From: DATCTV01 sp964400685
GTDB taxonomy: Bacteria; Desulfobacterota; Desulfomonilia; UBA1062
DNA length: 43,831 bases
Assembly: GCA_964400685.1 (NCBI GenBank)
Contig: CAYNVT010000024.1
Location: 1 to 43,831 of the forward strand
Direction: 5' to 3'
The notes beneath the pieces are model-generated. The model was not told where the DNA came from. It was given only the letters and a program-made list of their open reading frames with translations, and searched no databases. Positions 1 through 8,278 of this stretch are shown here, one piece after another (position 1 is the first letter of the stretch; the number at the start of each line of letters is the position of its first letter). Position numbers and translations under genes: made by a program.

Positions 1-454
1 AGAGCTTTGCCGTGTTCCCTGTGAAATCGATATCGACGCTATACCCGAAACTGTTGTTCTCAACCACGTCCGCTTCATCGTATGTAGCCGCGTCCTCGGC
101 TACCGATATCGCGTAAAACGCAGGGTCGATGGTGTAAGAAGTCTGAACATGGATTACCCATGAATGTGTTCCCTTTCCGAGGAACCTGGTTGTTTCGGTT
201 ACCGAGAGCGTATGATCCCCGGCATCCGCGGCTCCGGGAGTATATATATAGCTCTTAGCTGTTGCATCTGTAATAACCGAACCATCTAGCGTCCAGACGA
301 TGCTTGTAGGCGTCGACAGAGTCCTGATCTCAAAGGTGCAGGAATTATCAGCCTTTATCGTTACCTCACCGCTCGAAGGCGTTACTGAAAGAATACACCC
401 GTTCAATATCAGGACAGCTGCGAAAACGAACAGAACTCCCCACAATCTTTTCAT
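1..454 (-). CDS. Secreted lipoprotein, N-terminal part (gene continues past the left edge)
   Basis: Reading the minus strand from the ATG at 454-452 gives an open frame of about 151 codons that leaves the window without a stop. A good ribosome binding site (AAGGAGG) lies 5 bases upstream. The protein begins MKRLWGVLFVFAAVLILNGC, a signal peptide with a type II lipobox (LNGC, Cys20), so it is very likely a lipid-anchored envelope protein. After the lipobox the sequence is rich in Thr, Ser, Val and acidic residues, with short beta-strand-like stretches and a 'TIVWTLDGS'-type motif such as occurs in Ig-like or PKD-like beta domains. I do not recognise a catalytic motif. It is transcribed away from the amidase gene at 662. 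The lipoprotein call is firm; the fold and function are open because most of the protein may lie outside the window. Confidence 0.75.
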   Translation of the reverse strand, partial: MKRLWGVLFVFAAVLILNGCILSVTPSSGEVTIKADNSCTFEIRTLSTPTSIVWTLDGSVITDATAKSYIYTPGAADAGDHTLSVTETTRFLGKGTHSWVIHVQTSYTIDPAFYAISVAEDAATYDEADVVENNSFGYSVDIDFTGNTAKL

Positions 455-661
455 GACAACCTCCTTACATATTAAAGATTATTCATTGTACATGTGATTT
501 GTGGAGAAATTATGGAGAACCGGTGGAGATAATATGAAAGTACTTGATCCGGTAAAATCATCAGAATTCAATTCCCGGAAAATTTATAATTTTAATTGTT
601 CAGGCCGATGAACTGATAAGTATTGTTACTGGATCTTCATACAGAAGATAAAGGAGGTGTT

Positions 662-1682
662 ATGAAAAAGAGCCTTATGATCCTGTCTTTTTTCTGTATT
701 GNNNNNNNNNNNNNNNNNNNNNNNNNNNNNNNNNNNNATCATTGTTGTCCCGAGGGATATGGATTTTGAAAGCCCTGCCCCTGAAGGCAAAAAAGGACTG
801 AAATGGAAAACGCAGTTCGGTTATACCGGAGTAGCGGTTTTAGGATTGGAACACGGCACATCCGACGGCATGAATGAAAAGGGGCTGGCCATGAGCCTGC
901 TCTGGTATGAAAACGATATGATATGGCAGAGTGTAGGCCCGAAGGAAACATCCAGGGCGCTGGCCCAGACATATCTTGTCGATTGGGTTCTCGGCAATTT
1001 TTCAACCGTGGGTGAGGTGAAAAAAAACATTCAGAATGTAAGGGTGTTCAGCTACGCTGACCCGGCTTTAAAAAAATCTCTTCCTTCGCATTTTGTCGTT
1101 TATGATGCTTTTGGCGATTCAATCGTAATTGAGTATGATAACGGCGTATGCAATGTCTATGACAACCCGCTCGGGATAATGACAAACGCCCCGAACTTTC
1201 CCTGGCAGATGACGAATCTGCGCCAGTATATCGGCATGAGAACCGAGAACCCGGCTTCCCCGATGATAAAAGGAAAGCTCGTTCTTCCGACCGGTCACGG
1301 GGAAGGGATGATAGGCCTGCCAGGAGACTATACCCCGCCAAGCAGGTTTGTGAGATTTTATGTTCTGACGAGGTATGTCGACAGGCAGCCTGATGCGAAA
1401 GGAAATCTCAACCTTGCGCAGCATATTATCAACACCTTTGATATACCGCAGGGCATCATAACCGATATGCAGCCCGACGGTAAAACAGTGCTCAAAGAGC
1501 TGACGCAGTGGGTGACATTCAAGGACCTTACCAACCGCATCTTTTATTTCAGGACATATGACAACTTCAATGTCCGGAAGGTGGACTTGAAAGCACTTGA
1601 TTTCGGTGCGAAGACCGTCAAACGCATTTCCATGTTCGACAGGACCGAAGCCATAACAGATGTTACAGGCCAGATCAGGTAA
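662..1682 (+). CDS. Secreted choloylglycine hydrolase / penicillin V acylase family amidase
   Basis: This is a linear-amide C-N hydrolase of the N-terminal nucleophile superfamily; members cleave bile-salt conjugates, penicillin V or N-acyl homoserine lactones. I place the start at the ATG at 662, which follows AAGGAGGTG and opens a signal peptide (MKKSLMILSFFCI). The next bases are 36 Ns, and the frame after the gap differs from the frame before it, so the gap length must be wrong. The nucleophilic Cys that follows the signal peptide in this family falls inside the gap. Visible family features are the PRDMD segment (Arg and Asp of the active site), a GMNEKGLAMS loop, a TNAPNF segment carrying the conserved Asn, and SRFVRF with the conserved Arg. 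The substrate cannot be told from sequence. It has no operon partner: the neighbours run in the opposite direction. Confidence 0.85.
702..737. other. Assembly gap (36 N) inside the amidase gene
   Basis: A run of 36 Ns interrupts the amidase gene between the signal peptide and the PRDMD motif. From the ATG at 662 to the first base after the gap is 76 bases, which is not a multiple of three, so the true gap cannot be 36 bases if the gene is intact. Family spacing between signal peptide, Cys and the Arg-x-x-Asp motif suggests about 20 missing residues. Confidence 0.95.
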
Positions 1683-1692
1683 GAATTTGGAA

Positions 1693-1740
1693 TTAAAAAG
1701 GGATCAGGTCAATAGTTCAACTTTCAAAGCCTGATCCCTT
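1693..1740 (-). terminator. Rho-independent terminator of the acyl-CoA catabolic cluster
   Basis: An 11-bp perfect inverted repeat (AAGGGATCAGG at 1698-1708 against 1730-1740) encloses a 21-base loop. Read on the minus strand the stem is followed by TTTTTAATT, the expected U tract. It starts 4 bases after the stop of the TetR gene, so it closes the minus-strand cluster. On the plus strand the tail is weaker, but it may also stop the amidase transcript. Confidence 0.8.
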
Positions 1741-1743
1741 AAA

Positions 1744-2403
1744 TTATGATTTAAAAAGACTGCTGATTCCGCCCAGCATGAATGATGAGGTTTCCTCTGC
1801 AATGACCCTGCTTTTTTTAGAGCTGTCCTGCCAGAGGAAATAATGGCATGCAATCCTCTCGTATATTCCAACAATGCAGACGGCGATCAGTTCAGGCGAG
1901 AAATCGGAAATGAATGTTTTTCCCTGCTCTTTGCCTATTTTCGTCACTGCCTCCTTGATGTCTGCGGTCAGCCTTATGAAGAGCTGCTTTCTCTGTTCCT
2001 CGACCTCGGCGCTCTGTCCCACCGATTCCCTGAAAAATATGGTGATTTTCTCAGGATGCCGCATGCAGAAATTTTTTAAAAATGCATATGGGATATTATT
2101 AAACCCATTGAGCGAAAAATCCGTTTTCCCGAATTCATCTCCAAGGAGTTTTCTCAGAAAATGTCCTATCTCATGCATAAGCTTTATGAGCAGGTCATCC
2201 TTGTTCTTGAAGTAGAAATAAACCGCGCCTGTCGACACCTCGGCGAGGTCGGCGATTTCATCGATGCTCGTCTGGTTAAAGCCCTTTTTATAGAACAGCT
2301 CTTCGGCGGCCTTAAGGATAGTGTTATAGCGGTTTTCCTTTTCCCTGAGCCTGCGTATCGAGCGTCTAGGCATGTCGGTGTCTGCTTTGATTTTCTTTAT
2401 CAT
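1744..2403 (-). CDS. TetR/AcrR family transcriptional regulator, last gene of the acyl-CoA cluster
   Basis: A 219-residue one-component regulator. The N-terminal helix-turn-helix is clear at about residues 25-75, with TSIDEIADLAEVSTGAVYFYF containing the recognition helix, followed by KNKDDLL. The C-terminal half is a helical ligand-binding domain of the usual length and carries no recognisable ligand signature. The gene lies directly downstream of the flavoprotein gene (28 bases apart) and ends at a terminator, so it is co-transcribed with the catabolic genes and probably represses them until an acyl-CoA or free acid binds. A candidate operator is the palindrome at 12854-12870. The start is uncertain: the first ATG has only a distant GGAGA, and MPRRS eleven codons in is an alternative. 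Confidence 0.9.
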   Translation of the reverse strand: MIKKIKADTDMPRRSIRRLREKENRYNTILKAAEELFYKKGFNQTSIDEIADLAEVSTGAVYFYFKNKDDLLIKLMHEIGHFLRKLLGDEFGKTDFSLNGFNNIPYAFLKNFCMRHPEKITIFFRESVGQSAEVEEQRKQLFIRLTADIKEAVTKIGKEQGKTFISDFSPELIAVCIVGIYERIACHYFLWQDSSKKSRVIAEETSSFMLGGISSLFKS

Positions 2404-2431
2404 ACCGCCCTTAACGTCTCCTTTTTATTGA

Positions 2432-3403
2432 TTAAACTTCCAGTGTCCTTATACTTGAAAGCAGAGTGTGCGCGCCAGAGATAATTTCATCGACAACCTC
2501 TTTAATGGGCTTGATCTCATGGATGAGGCAGGCGCACAGGCCGCATGCAATGGGCACGCCTTCGGCATCCCCTATTGAATACATCTGTCTGCCTATCTTT
2601 CCACTGACAACAGTGAGAAGTTCGGCGAGCCCGGCGCCTCTGGATTCCATTTCAAGGCATGTATCTGTTGCCCAGTTTTTCATGCAGCGCATGGGATTCT
2701 TAAGGCTCCTCATGATGAGCGTGGTGTCTCTTTCATTTACCTCAAGATAGCGCTTCTTTATGTTTTCATGCATGGTGCTCTCGGTTGTTGCTACAAATCT
2801 TGTCCCCATTACAACACCTGCCGCGCCATAGCACAGGGAGGCGGCAAATCCCCTTGCATCGGCGATGCTACCGGCGGCGATTACGGGAACGGGCAGCTCA
2901 TCTACAGCCCTCGGTAATATGACTGAAATGGGGATGTCATCCATGCCCGGATGTCCGCCGCATTCAAAACCCACGATTATGATGCCGTCAACACCCCCGG
3001 CAACGGCCTTTTTCGCGAAACGGATATTGGGGACCTTGTGGAATATCTTGACCCCGGCCTCTTTCAGAACAGGGACCATGAACGCAGGGTCATGGCCGGC
3101 CGTCTCGACGGCGGCTACCTTTTCTTCGGCTGCGATTCGCGCAAAACCCATAGAGCGTTCACCGTTTCCCAGTTCGGGAAGCATGCTTATATTCACCCCG
3201 AACGGCTTGTCCGTAAGGGTCTTTGTCTTTCTGATTTCATCGCGGAAGGCCTCATGCGTAGGCCAAGTCTCGGCAGTCAGGAACGCCATGACCCCGGCAT
3301 TTGCAGCTGCGGCGACAAATTCTGCGGTCGAAAGCCACTGCATTCCCCCCATCATAATCGGATGGGGGATATTAAGCATTTCAGTTAATTTTGTTTTGAA
3401 CAT
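2432..3403 (-). CDS. Nitronate monooxygenase / FabK-type flavoprotein
   Basis: A 323-residue FMN-dependent TIM-barrel protein of the 2-nitropropane dioxygenase family, which includes nitronate monooxygenases and the enoyl reductase FabK. Visible motifs are the N-terminal PIMMGGM strand, the GFECGGHPG loop corresponding to the conserved His-containing GGH segment, and a phosphate-binding AAGSIADARG followed by GVVMGTRF. In a cluster of acyl-CoA genes a role as an enoyl-CoA/acyl reductase or electron-handling enzyme is more likely than nitroalkane detoxification, but sequence alone does not decide this. It follows the acyl-CoA dehydrogenase by 22 bases and has an AAGGAG site 9 bases before the ATG. 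Confidence 0.85.
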   Translation of the reverse strand: MFKTKLTEMLNIPHPIMMGGMQWLSTAEFVAAAANAGVMAFLTAETWPTHEAFRDEIRKTKTLTDKPFGVNISMLPELGNGERSMGFARIAAEEKVAAVETAGHDPAFMVPVLKEAGVKIFHKVPNIRFAKKAVAGGVDGIIIVGFECGGHPGMDDIPISVILPRAVDELPVPVIAAGSIADARGFAASLCYGAAGVVMGTRFVATTESTMHENIKKRYLEVNERDTTLIMRSLKNPMRCMKNWATDTCLEMESRGAGLAELLTVVSGKIGRQMYSIGDAEGVPIACGLCACLIHEIKPIKEVVDEIISGAHTLLSSIRTLEV

Positions 3404-3425
3404 CAGCTCTCAACTCCTTAAAGTT

Positions 3426-4562
3426 TTAAAAACCCTCAGTTCGTGCAATGATCTCACACATGACCTCGTCGGCGCCTGCCCCTATGGACATGATCCTGGA
3501 GTCTCTGAAATAGCGGGAGATAAGCGTTTCATTCATGAACCCCATGCCACCGAACATCTGCAGGCAGCCGCTTGCCACCTCTGAGATGAGCTGTCCGGCG
3601 GTCAGTTTCCCCATGGAAATCTCGCGGGTAACATCAAGGCCTTCCATCTTCATGCGTACGATATGATAGGTCAATTGCTTAAGGCATTCGTTCCTGGTCA
3701 GCCACCCTGCAAGCCGGTGTCTAAGCACCTGCTTTGTTATGAGCGGTTTACCGAAAACTATCCGCTGCCTTAAATAATTTACCGTCATGTCGATCATGTC
3801 CTTAACGCAAACATACACGCCCGGTAAAATGGAAAAACGCTCGTGCTGGAACTGTTTCATCTGATAGATGAAGCCTTCCCCTTCTTCTCCGATTATGTTT
3901 TTTGAAGGGATCTCAACGTTATCAAAAAACAGTTCGGCCGTATCGCTGCTTCGTAAGCCCACTTTATCAAGCTTCTTGCTGACAACAAATCCCGGGAGAT
4001 TGGTAGGAACCACGAAAAGGCCGAAGGAATGATAGCCCGGCTCATCTCCGGTTTTTGCGAGCAGCGTCAGGAAGTCGGCCTGGGTCCCGTTGGTGATGTA
4101 GGTTTTTGACCCGTTTATCACATAGCTGTCGCCTTTTTTAACCGCTCTGGTCTTGATGGCAAAGACATCCGAACCGGCGTCCGGTTCTGTGACGGCTATA
4201 GCCGAGACCATGTCTCCAGCGATTGCCGGCCTCAGATAAGTTTCCTTCAGATATTCGCTTCCGTAAGCCGCAATGGCAGGTGTTGCCATGTTTGTCTGCA
4301 CTGCGATTGCCGTTGAAACGCCCACCCCGTGTACATGCCCGAGTTCCTCAAGAAGGATGGTTTCAAACCAGTAGTCAAGACCCTGACCGCCGTATTCAGG
4401 GTCATACCGGATACCAAGAAATCCGAGCTCCCCCATCTTCTTGAAAAGGCTGTGAAGCGGGGTGCCGGTCTCCTCCCATTCGTCCATGAAGGGGTTGATA
4501 TCTTTATCGATGAATTTCTTTACCGACTGCCTGAATGCCTCATGCGTTTCGTTAAAATACAT
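3426..4562 (-). CDS. Acyl-CoA dehydrogenase
   Basis: A 378-residue FAD enzyme, full length for the family, that introduces the alpha-beta double bond into an acyl-CoA and passes electrons to electron-transfer flavoprotein. The first signature reads AIAVTEPDAGSD (about 121-132), followed by GSKTYITNG and the C-terminal helical domain with QMFGGMGF. The catalytic base appears to be Glu241 in HERF, the position used by long-chain and isovaleryl-CoA dehydrogenases. The site used by medium-chain enzymes reads GAGADEV here and lacks the usual Glu. This favours a branched or long substrate and fits the methylcrotonyl-CoA-type carboxylase upstream. The ATG follows GGGAGGG. It lies 20 bases after the ligase gene. 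Confidence 0.92.
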   Translation of the reverse strand: MYFNETHEAFRQSVKKFIDKDINPFMDEWEETGTPLHSLFKKMGELGFLGIRYDPEYGGQGLDYWFETILLEELGHVHGVGVSTAIAVQTNMATPAIAAYGSEYLKETYLRPAIAGDMVSAIAVTEPDAGSDVFAIKTRAVKKGDSYVINGSKTYITNGTQADFLTLLAKTGDEPGYHSFGLFVVPTNLPGFVVSKKLDKVGLRSSDTAELFFDNVEIPSKNIIGEEGEGFIYQMKQFQHERFSILPGVYVCVKDMIDMTVNYLRQRIVFGKPLITKQVLRHRLAGWLTRNECLKQLTYHIVRMKMEGLDVTREISMGKLTAGQLISEVASGCLQMFGGMGFMNETLISRYFRDSRIMSIGAGADEVMCEIIARTEGF

Positions 4563-4582
4563 TATCCCTCCCGTTTTCTAAT

Positions 4583-6280
4583 TTATCTGAGCGCCTTTTT
4601 GTCAACTTTGCCTACGGCTGTAAGCGGAATTGCATCTATTATTTCAATGATCTTCGGAACCTTATATGCAGCAAGATTTTCCTGACAATAATCGAGCAGC
4701 TCTTTTTTTACTGCTTCATAATCGCGGGTTTTCGCCTCTTCCGTAAGCTGAATAACGGCCTTCACGATCTGGCTGTCGGGCCGCTTTGGATTGGGGATCC
4801 CTATGATCGCACACAGGTGAACCGAACCGTTCTGGTAAAGCACCTCTTCGACCTCCCTTGAGAAGACCTTGAACCCGCCGACGATGAGCATGTCCTTGGC
4901 GCGGTCGACAAGGTAGAAATACCCGTCTTCATCCATCCATCCGATATCGCCTGTATAAAGCCACTTCTCGTTCTTGAATTCACGGAGTGTCAATCCGGTA
5001 TCTTCCGGCTTGTTATGATAGCCCTTCATGACCTGAGGTCCGCTCACGATTATTTCTCCTGCTTCACGCAGAGGCATTTCCCTTGTGCCGGTCTCGACAT
5101 CGACCACCTTGAGTCTGGTGTTCTGCATGGGCAGACCTACCGAGCCGATCCTCTTCTCACCTTTGAGCGGATTCATGCAGATTAGCGGGCTGGCCTCGGT
5201 CATGCCGAAAATCTCCACGATCTTTCCTTTGCCCACGATGTTTTCAAGAGCTGCCATGCCCTCTTTAGAGAAGGGGGAGGCGCCCGAGATGCAGACCTCG
5301 CATTCTGAAAAGTCGAGCTTGGAGAATTTGGGGTTATCCATGAGCATCTGATAGAGAGACGGTACATGGAGCATTACACGCGGCTTGTGTTCGGCAATCT
5401 CTTTGCAGACGTTTTCGGTATTTCTCGGGTCCGGGATTATGCACTGCGTATACGCCATAGCCATTGTCGTCATGCCGAAATAGAGGCCTGCCTGATGGAA
5501 GTATGGAAAACCCGAGCAGCCTGTGCCGCTGCCCATTTCGAAATCAAGCCATTGAACGGCCTGCCTTATGTTGGCGACTATGTTCCTGTGAGAAAGCTCC
5601 GCACCCTTGGGCATTCCGGTCGTACCCCCTGTATACTGGATCAGGCATGTATCGTCGGCCTTTATCTTTACCAGGGGTTTTACTGCAGGGTATTTCTTCA
5701 AAAGGCCTTTGAATGAAATGACACCTTTGCCCGGTATGGGTTCAATCTTTCCTGATGGGATCTTTTTGAGGAGCTTTCCCAGATATCTCTTGTAGAACGG
5801 CAGAAAGTCGGCGATGTTTGTTACAACACAGCTTTTGAGTGACGGCACATCATCCTTTATTTTCTGCACCCTGTTTTCGAAAATTGCATCCAGAGTAACG
5901 AGGGCCTTCACTCCTGAGTCGTTTATCTGATATGCCATCTCCTTGGGTGTCAGGAGAGGAGAAACCCCGCTCGCCACACACCCTGCGCGCATGATGCCGC
6001 AAAGGGCTATCAGATACTGCGGCGTGTTCGGCAGGTTGATGCCGATCACATCACCGGGGACACAGCCCATATCGGTTATGTAACCTGCGAAGCGCTGCGA
6101 AAGCTCGTCGAGCTGGCCGAATGTGCATGTGTAACCGAGAAAATGAAGCGCCGGTTTCTCCGGGAACCTGGTCATGGATGCCTTGATAAGATCGGCGTAA
6201 GTGTCTTCGTTCAAAGCGATCCTGGGATCCACGGCAGGGTCATAAGATTTGAGCCAGGGCATTGAATCATAATCCGTCAT
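4583..6280 (-). CDS. AMP-forming acyl-CoA synthetase (fatty-acid/isoprenoid-acid CoA ligase)
   Basis: An ANL-superfamily ligase of 565 residues that activates a carboxylic acid with ATP and CoA. The P-loop-like motif TGGTTGMPKG is present, then the FGMTEASP motif, YTGDIGWMDEDGYFYLVDR with the hinge Asp, and C-terminal AVGKVDKKALR with the catalytic Lys. I chose the ATG at 6280 because AAGGAGGTG lies just upstream; the open frame extends nine codons further but without a site of its own. It probably supplies the acyl-CoA for the dehydrogenase and carboxylase of this cluster. The gene starts after a terminator-like hairpin and a palindromic element, so it may be expressed partly apart from the carboxylase genes. 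Confidence 0.92.
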   Translation of the reverse strand: MTDYDSMPWLKSYDPAVDPRIALNEDTYADLIKASMTRFPEKPALHFLGYTCTFGQLDELSQRFAGYITDMGCVPGDVIGINLPNTPQYLIALCGIMRAGCVASGVSPLLTPKEMAYQINDSGVKALVTLDAIFENRVQKIKDDVPSLKSCVVTNIADFLPFYKRYLGKLLKKIPSGKIEPIPGKGVISFKGLLKKYPAVKPLVKIKADDTCLIQYTGGTTGMPKGAELSHRNIVANIRQAVQWLDFEMGSGTGCSGFPYFHQAGLYFGMTTMAMAYTQCIIPDPRNTENVCKEIAEHKPRVMLHVPSLYQMLMDNPKFSKLDFSECEVCISGASPFSKEGMAALENIVGKGKIVEIFGMTEASPLICMNPLKGEKRIGSVGLPMQNTRLKVVDVETGTREMPLREAGEIIVSGPQVMKGYHNKPEDTGLTLREFKNEKWLYTGDIGWMDEDGYFYLVDRAKDMLIVGGFKVFSREVEEVLYQNGSVHLCAIIGIPNPKRPDSQIVKAVIQLTEEAKTRDYEAVKKELLDYCQENLAAYKVPKIIEIIDAIPLTAVGKVDKKALR

Positions 6281-6303
6281 TCTGCACCTCCTTATTCCGC
6301 CCC

Positions 6304-6408
6304 GCATTAAAGCGCTTCCATTGTCGGCTGCGTCGGAATTCTCCTCGACATACGTTAAAGTATGCCTGCGTCGCTTCCTCCTTGCCTCCTCGGCATCATC
6401 TTTAATGC
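6304..6408. repeat. Palindromic intergenic element between the AtuA-family gene and the ligase gene
   Basis: The 186-base gap is largely filled by a 105-base element bounded by GCATTAAAG (6304-6312) and its exact inverse CTTTAATGC (6400-6408). An internal hairpin, CATAC-GTTAAA-GTATG, sits at 6349-6364, and two diverged copies of CTGCGTCG followed by CTCCT flank it. The layout is that of a mobile or dispersed intergenic repeat such as a REP/MITE-like unit. No second copy is in this window, so dispersal is an inference. Confidence 0.5.
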
Positions 6409-6421
6409 AAGCCGGAATTTA

Positions 6422-6461
6422 TAAAAGGGTATGGGATAACCATAATAATTATCCGCATCCC
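6422..6461 (-). terminator. Probable intrinsic terminator directly after the AtuA-family gene
   Basis: On the minus strand, GGGATGCGGATAA and TTATCCCATACCC form a 12-pair stem with two single-base bulges and a 9-base loop, followed by TTTTAT. It begins 6 bases after the stop of the AtuA-family gene. It may end or reduce transcription coming from the carboxylase genes before the ligase gene. Confidence 0.55.
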
Positions 6462-6466
6462 TATGT

Positions 6467-8248
6467 TTAAGATTTAGGGGCTATTTCTTCTGGAAGTTCG
6501 ATGACCTTTGCCCTCAGGTATTCTCCCAGGGTTTTTGCCTGCGGGTCGCTTCTGAGCGAGGCCGCGACGCCCTCGCCGAGAACGCCTTTGATGTAGAAGT
6601 TTACTGCAAGCAGGTTGGGAAATTCGTAGCGCTCCATATCAAAGGCGCTTATGTCTTTAAGAAGTTCCTTCAGTTTATCTGTAGTTAAAAACTCCCTCAG
6701 AAATGCATAGGACTCAGGGGTCTTAGCCCAGACGCCGAGATTTGCATTGCCGCCTTTATCGCCGGAACGTGTGGCGTAAACCCTGCCGAATGGTATCCTT
6801 ACGGTCTTACCTTCCGGTTTGGGCGGAATCTTAATGGGATTCGCAATGATTGCAGCGGCAGCTGAACCTGGTGAAACAGATTCAATTATTGTTACCCTCT
6901 CATTCATAATGACCTTCTGCTGGATATGCCTTTGTGAGATTAGGCTGGGCCAGTGTATTATTGCCGGGCTTCCTTTTCCGGGAGGCGCGGTTGCCGTGAA
7001 TCCAGGTATGTTTGCCAGTCCCAGTTCCACGATCTTTGAGGAAAATTTCGCAACCTTTTTTGCGTCCGGGTCCATCACCGAGACTCTGAGGTATGCAAAG
7101 GCTTCGTCATTGGTTTCAGGGTCTTCCTTGTTCGACATGATAAGCTGAACATCCTCAACCGCATATTTTCCCCTGCCGCCAAGACTTGCAAACAATGCGT
7201 CTTCAAATATTTTCGCCTTCTTTTCAATATCGAGTCCGGTAAGCACGATAGTCATCGAATTCCTGTGGCCGCCCAGATTATTTATGCAGACCTTTGTCGT
7301 CACCGGCGGCGCTTCTCCCCTGACACCGGTTATTTTTGTCCTGTCAGGGCCTTCCTGTGATATCTCGATTGTATCAAAGCGCGCTATGACGTCAGGGGTC
7401 AGATATCCGGGCCCCCTCACCTCATAGAGGAGTTGTGCCTTGACCGTATCTACCGATACAAGGCCGCCTGTGCCGGGATGCTTGGTGATTATGGAAGAAC
7501 CGTCCTCGGATATTTCGGCAAGCGGGTAGCCTACATTTATAAAGGACGGCACCTCTTCTATGAATGAATAATTCCCGCCAGTAGCCTGTGCCCCGCATTC
7601 GATTACATGCCCTGCGACAGAGGCGCCTGCCAGCCTGTCCCAGTCGTTTCTTTTCCACCCGAACCACCATGCGGCGGGACCCACTGTAAGGGAGGCGTCA
7701 GCAATCCTGCCGCCTACCACGATATCCGCCCCCTCGTTAAGCGCCTCTACTATACCCCATCCTCCCAGGTAGGCATTGGCCGTGATGGGCATGGCGCCTG
7801 ATTCCTTAAGGCTTATGCCCTTGTCCATATGAATGAACGCCTCGCCCATTTCCTGCAGGCCGGCAAGGTTTCCCATCAGGTCGTCACCCTCGATATAAGC
7901 TATTTTTGGACTGAGTCCGAGTGCGGAAGCTATCTTCTTCAGTTCGTTTGCCAGGGCCTTCGGGCCTAGGCCCCCTGCATTCGATACTACACGGATGCCC
8001 TTATCAAGGCATTCTCCCATGACCTCTTCCATCTGCTTTAGAAAAGTTGAGGCGAATCCCGCTTCCGGGTTTTTCATCTTGAGCCTGAAAAGAAGAGCCA
8101 TCGTCAGCTCGGCCAGATAGTCACCCGTAAGTATGTCAATGGGACCGCCTTGGACCATCTCTTTGGCTGCCGACAGCCTGTCCCCGAAAAAGCCGCTGCA
8201 GTTGGCGATGATCACGCTCCTTTTATTGTCCGGATTCTTTGTGCCCAT
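6467..8248 (-). CDS. AtuA family protein (DUF1446), acyclic terpene utilisation type
   Basis: A 593-residue protein with the two parts typical of long AtuA-family members. The large N-terminal domain (about 1-460) has family motifs such as SGFFGDR, GPIDILTGDYLAE, NAGGLGP and GGRIADASL. A C-terminal domain of about 100 residues contains ATRSGDKGGNANLGVW and FYIKGVLGEG. AtuA is required for citronellol/geraniol breakdown in Pseudomonas, and relatives accompany acyl-CoA carboxylases in many bacteria, but its reaction has not been established to my knowledge. Here it follows the crotonase gene by 30 bases, with an AGGAGG site before the ATG. Its presence next to a methylcrotonyl/geranyl-CoA-type carboxylase is the main reason to suspect a branched or isoprenoid substrate. 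Confidence 0.9.
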   Translation of the reverse strand: MGTKNPDNKRSVIIANCSGFFGDRLSAAKEMVQGGPIDILTGDYLAELTMALLFRLKMKNPEAGFASTFLKQMEEVMGECLDKGIRVVSNAGGLGPKALANELKKIASALGLSPKIAYIEGDDLMGNLAGLQEMGEAFIHMDKGISLKESGAMPITANAYLGGWGIVEALNEGADIVVGGRIADASLTVGPAAWWFGWKRNDWDRLAGASVAGHVIECGAQATGGNYSFIEEVPSFINVGYPLAEISEDGSSIITKHPGTGGLVSVDTVKAQLLYEVRGPGYLTPDVIARFDTIEISQEGPDRTKITGVRGEAPPVTTKVCINNLGGHRNSMTIVLTGLDIEKKAKIFEDALFASLGGRGKYAVEDVQLIMSNKEDPETNDEAFAYLRVSVMDPDAKKVAKFSSKIVELGLANIPGFTATAPPGKGSPAIIHWPSLISQRHIQQKVIMNERVTIIESVSPGSAAAAIIANPIKIPPKPEGKTVRIPFGRVYATRSGDKGGNANLGVWAKTPESYAFLREFLTTDKLKELLKDISAFDMERYEFPNLLAVNFYIKGVLGEGVAASLRSDPQAKTLGEYLRAKVIELPEEIAPKS

Positions 8249-8278
8249 TTTTTCCTCCTGTTTGTTATTGGGATGAGA

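Noticed and set aside
300..497. A 65-codon plus-strand frame near the left edge
   Set aside because: It is antisense to the lipoprotein start, which has a signal peptide, lipobox and ribosome binding site.
2865..3584. A 239-codon plus-strand frame opposite the flavoprotein and dehydrogenase genes
   Set aside because: It spans two real minus-strand genes and their spacer and has no family features; its composition is Ser/Thr/Pro-rich as expected for a shadow frame.
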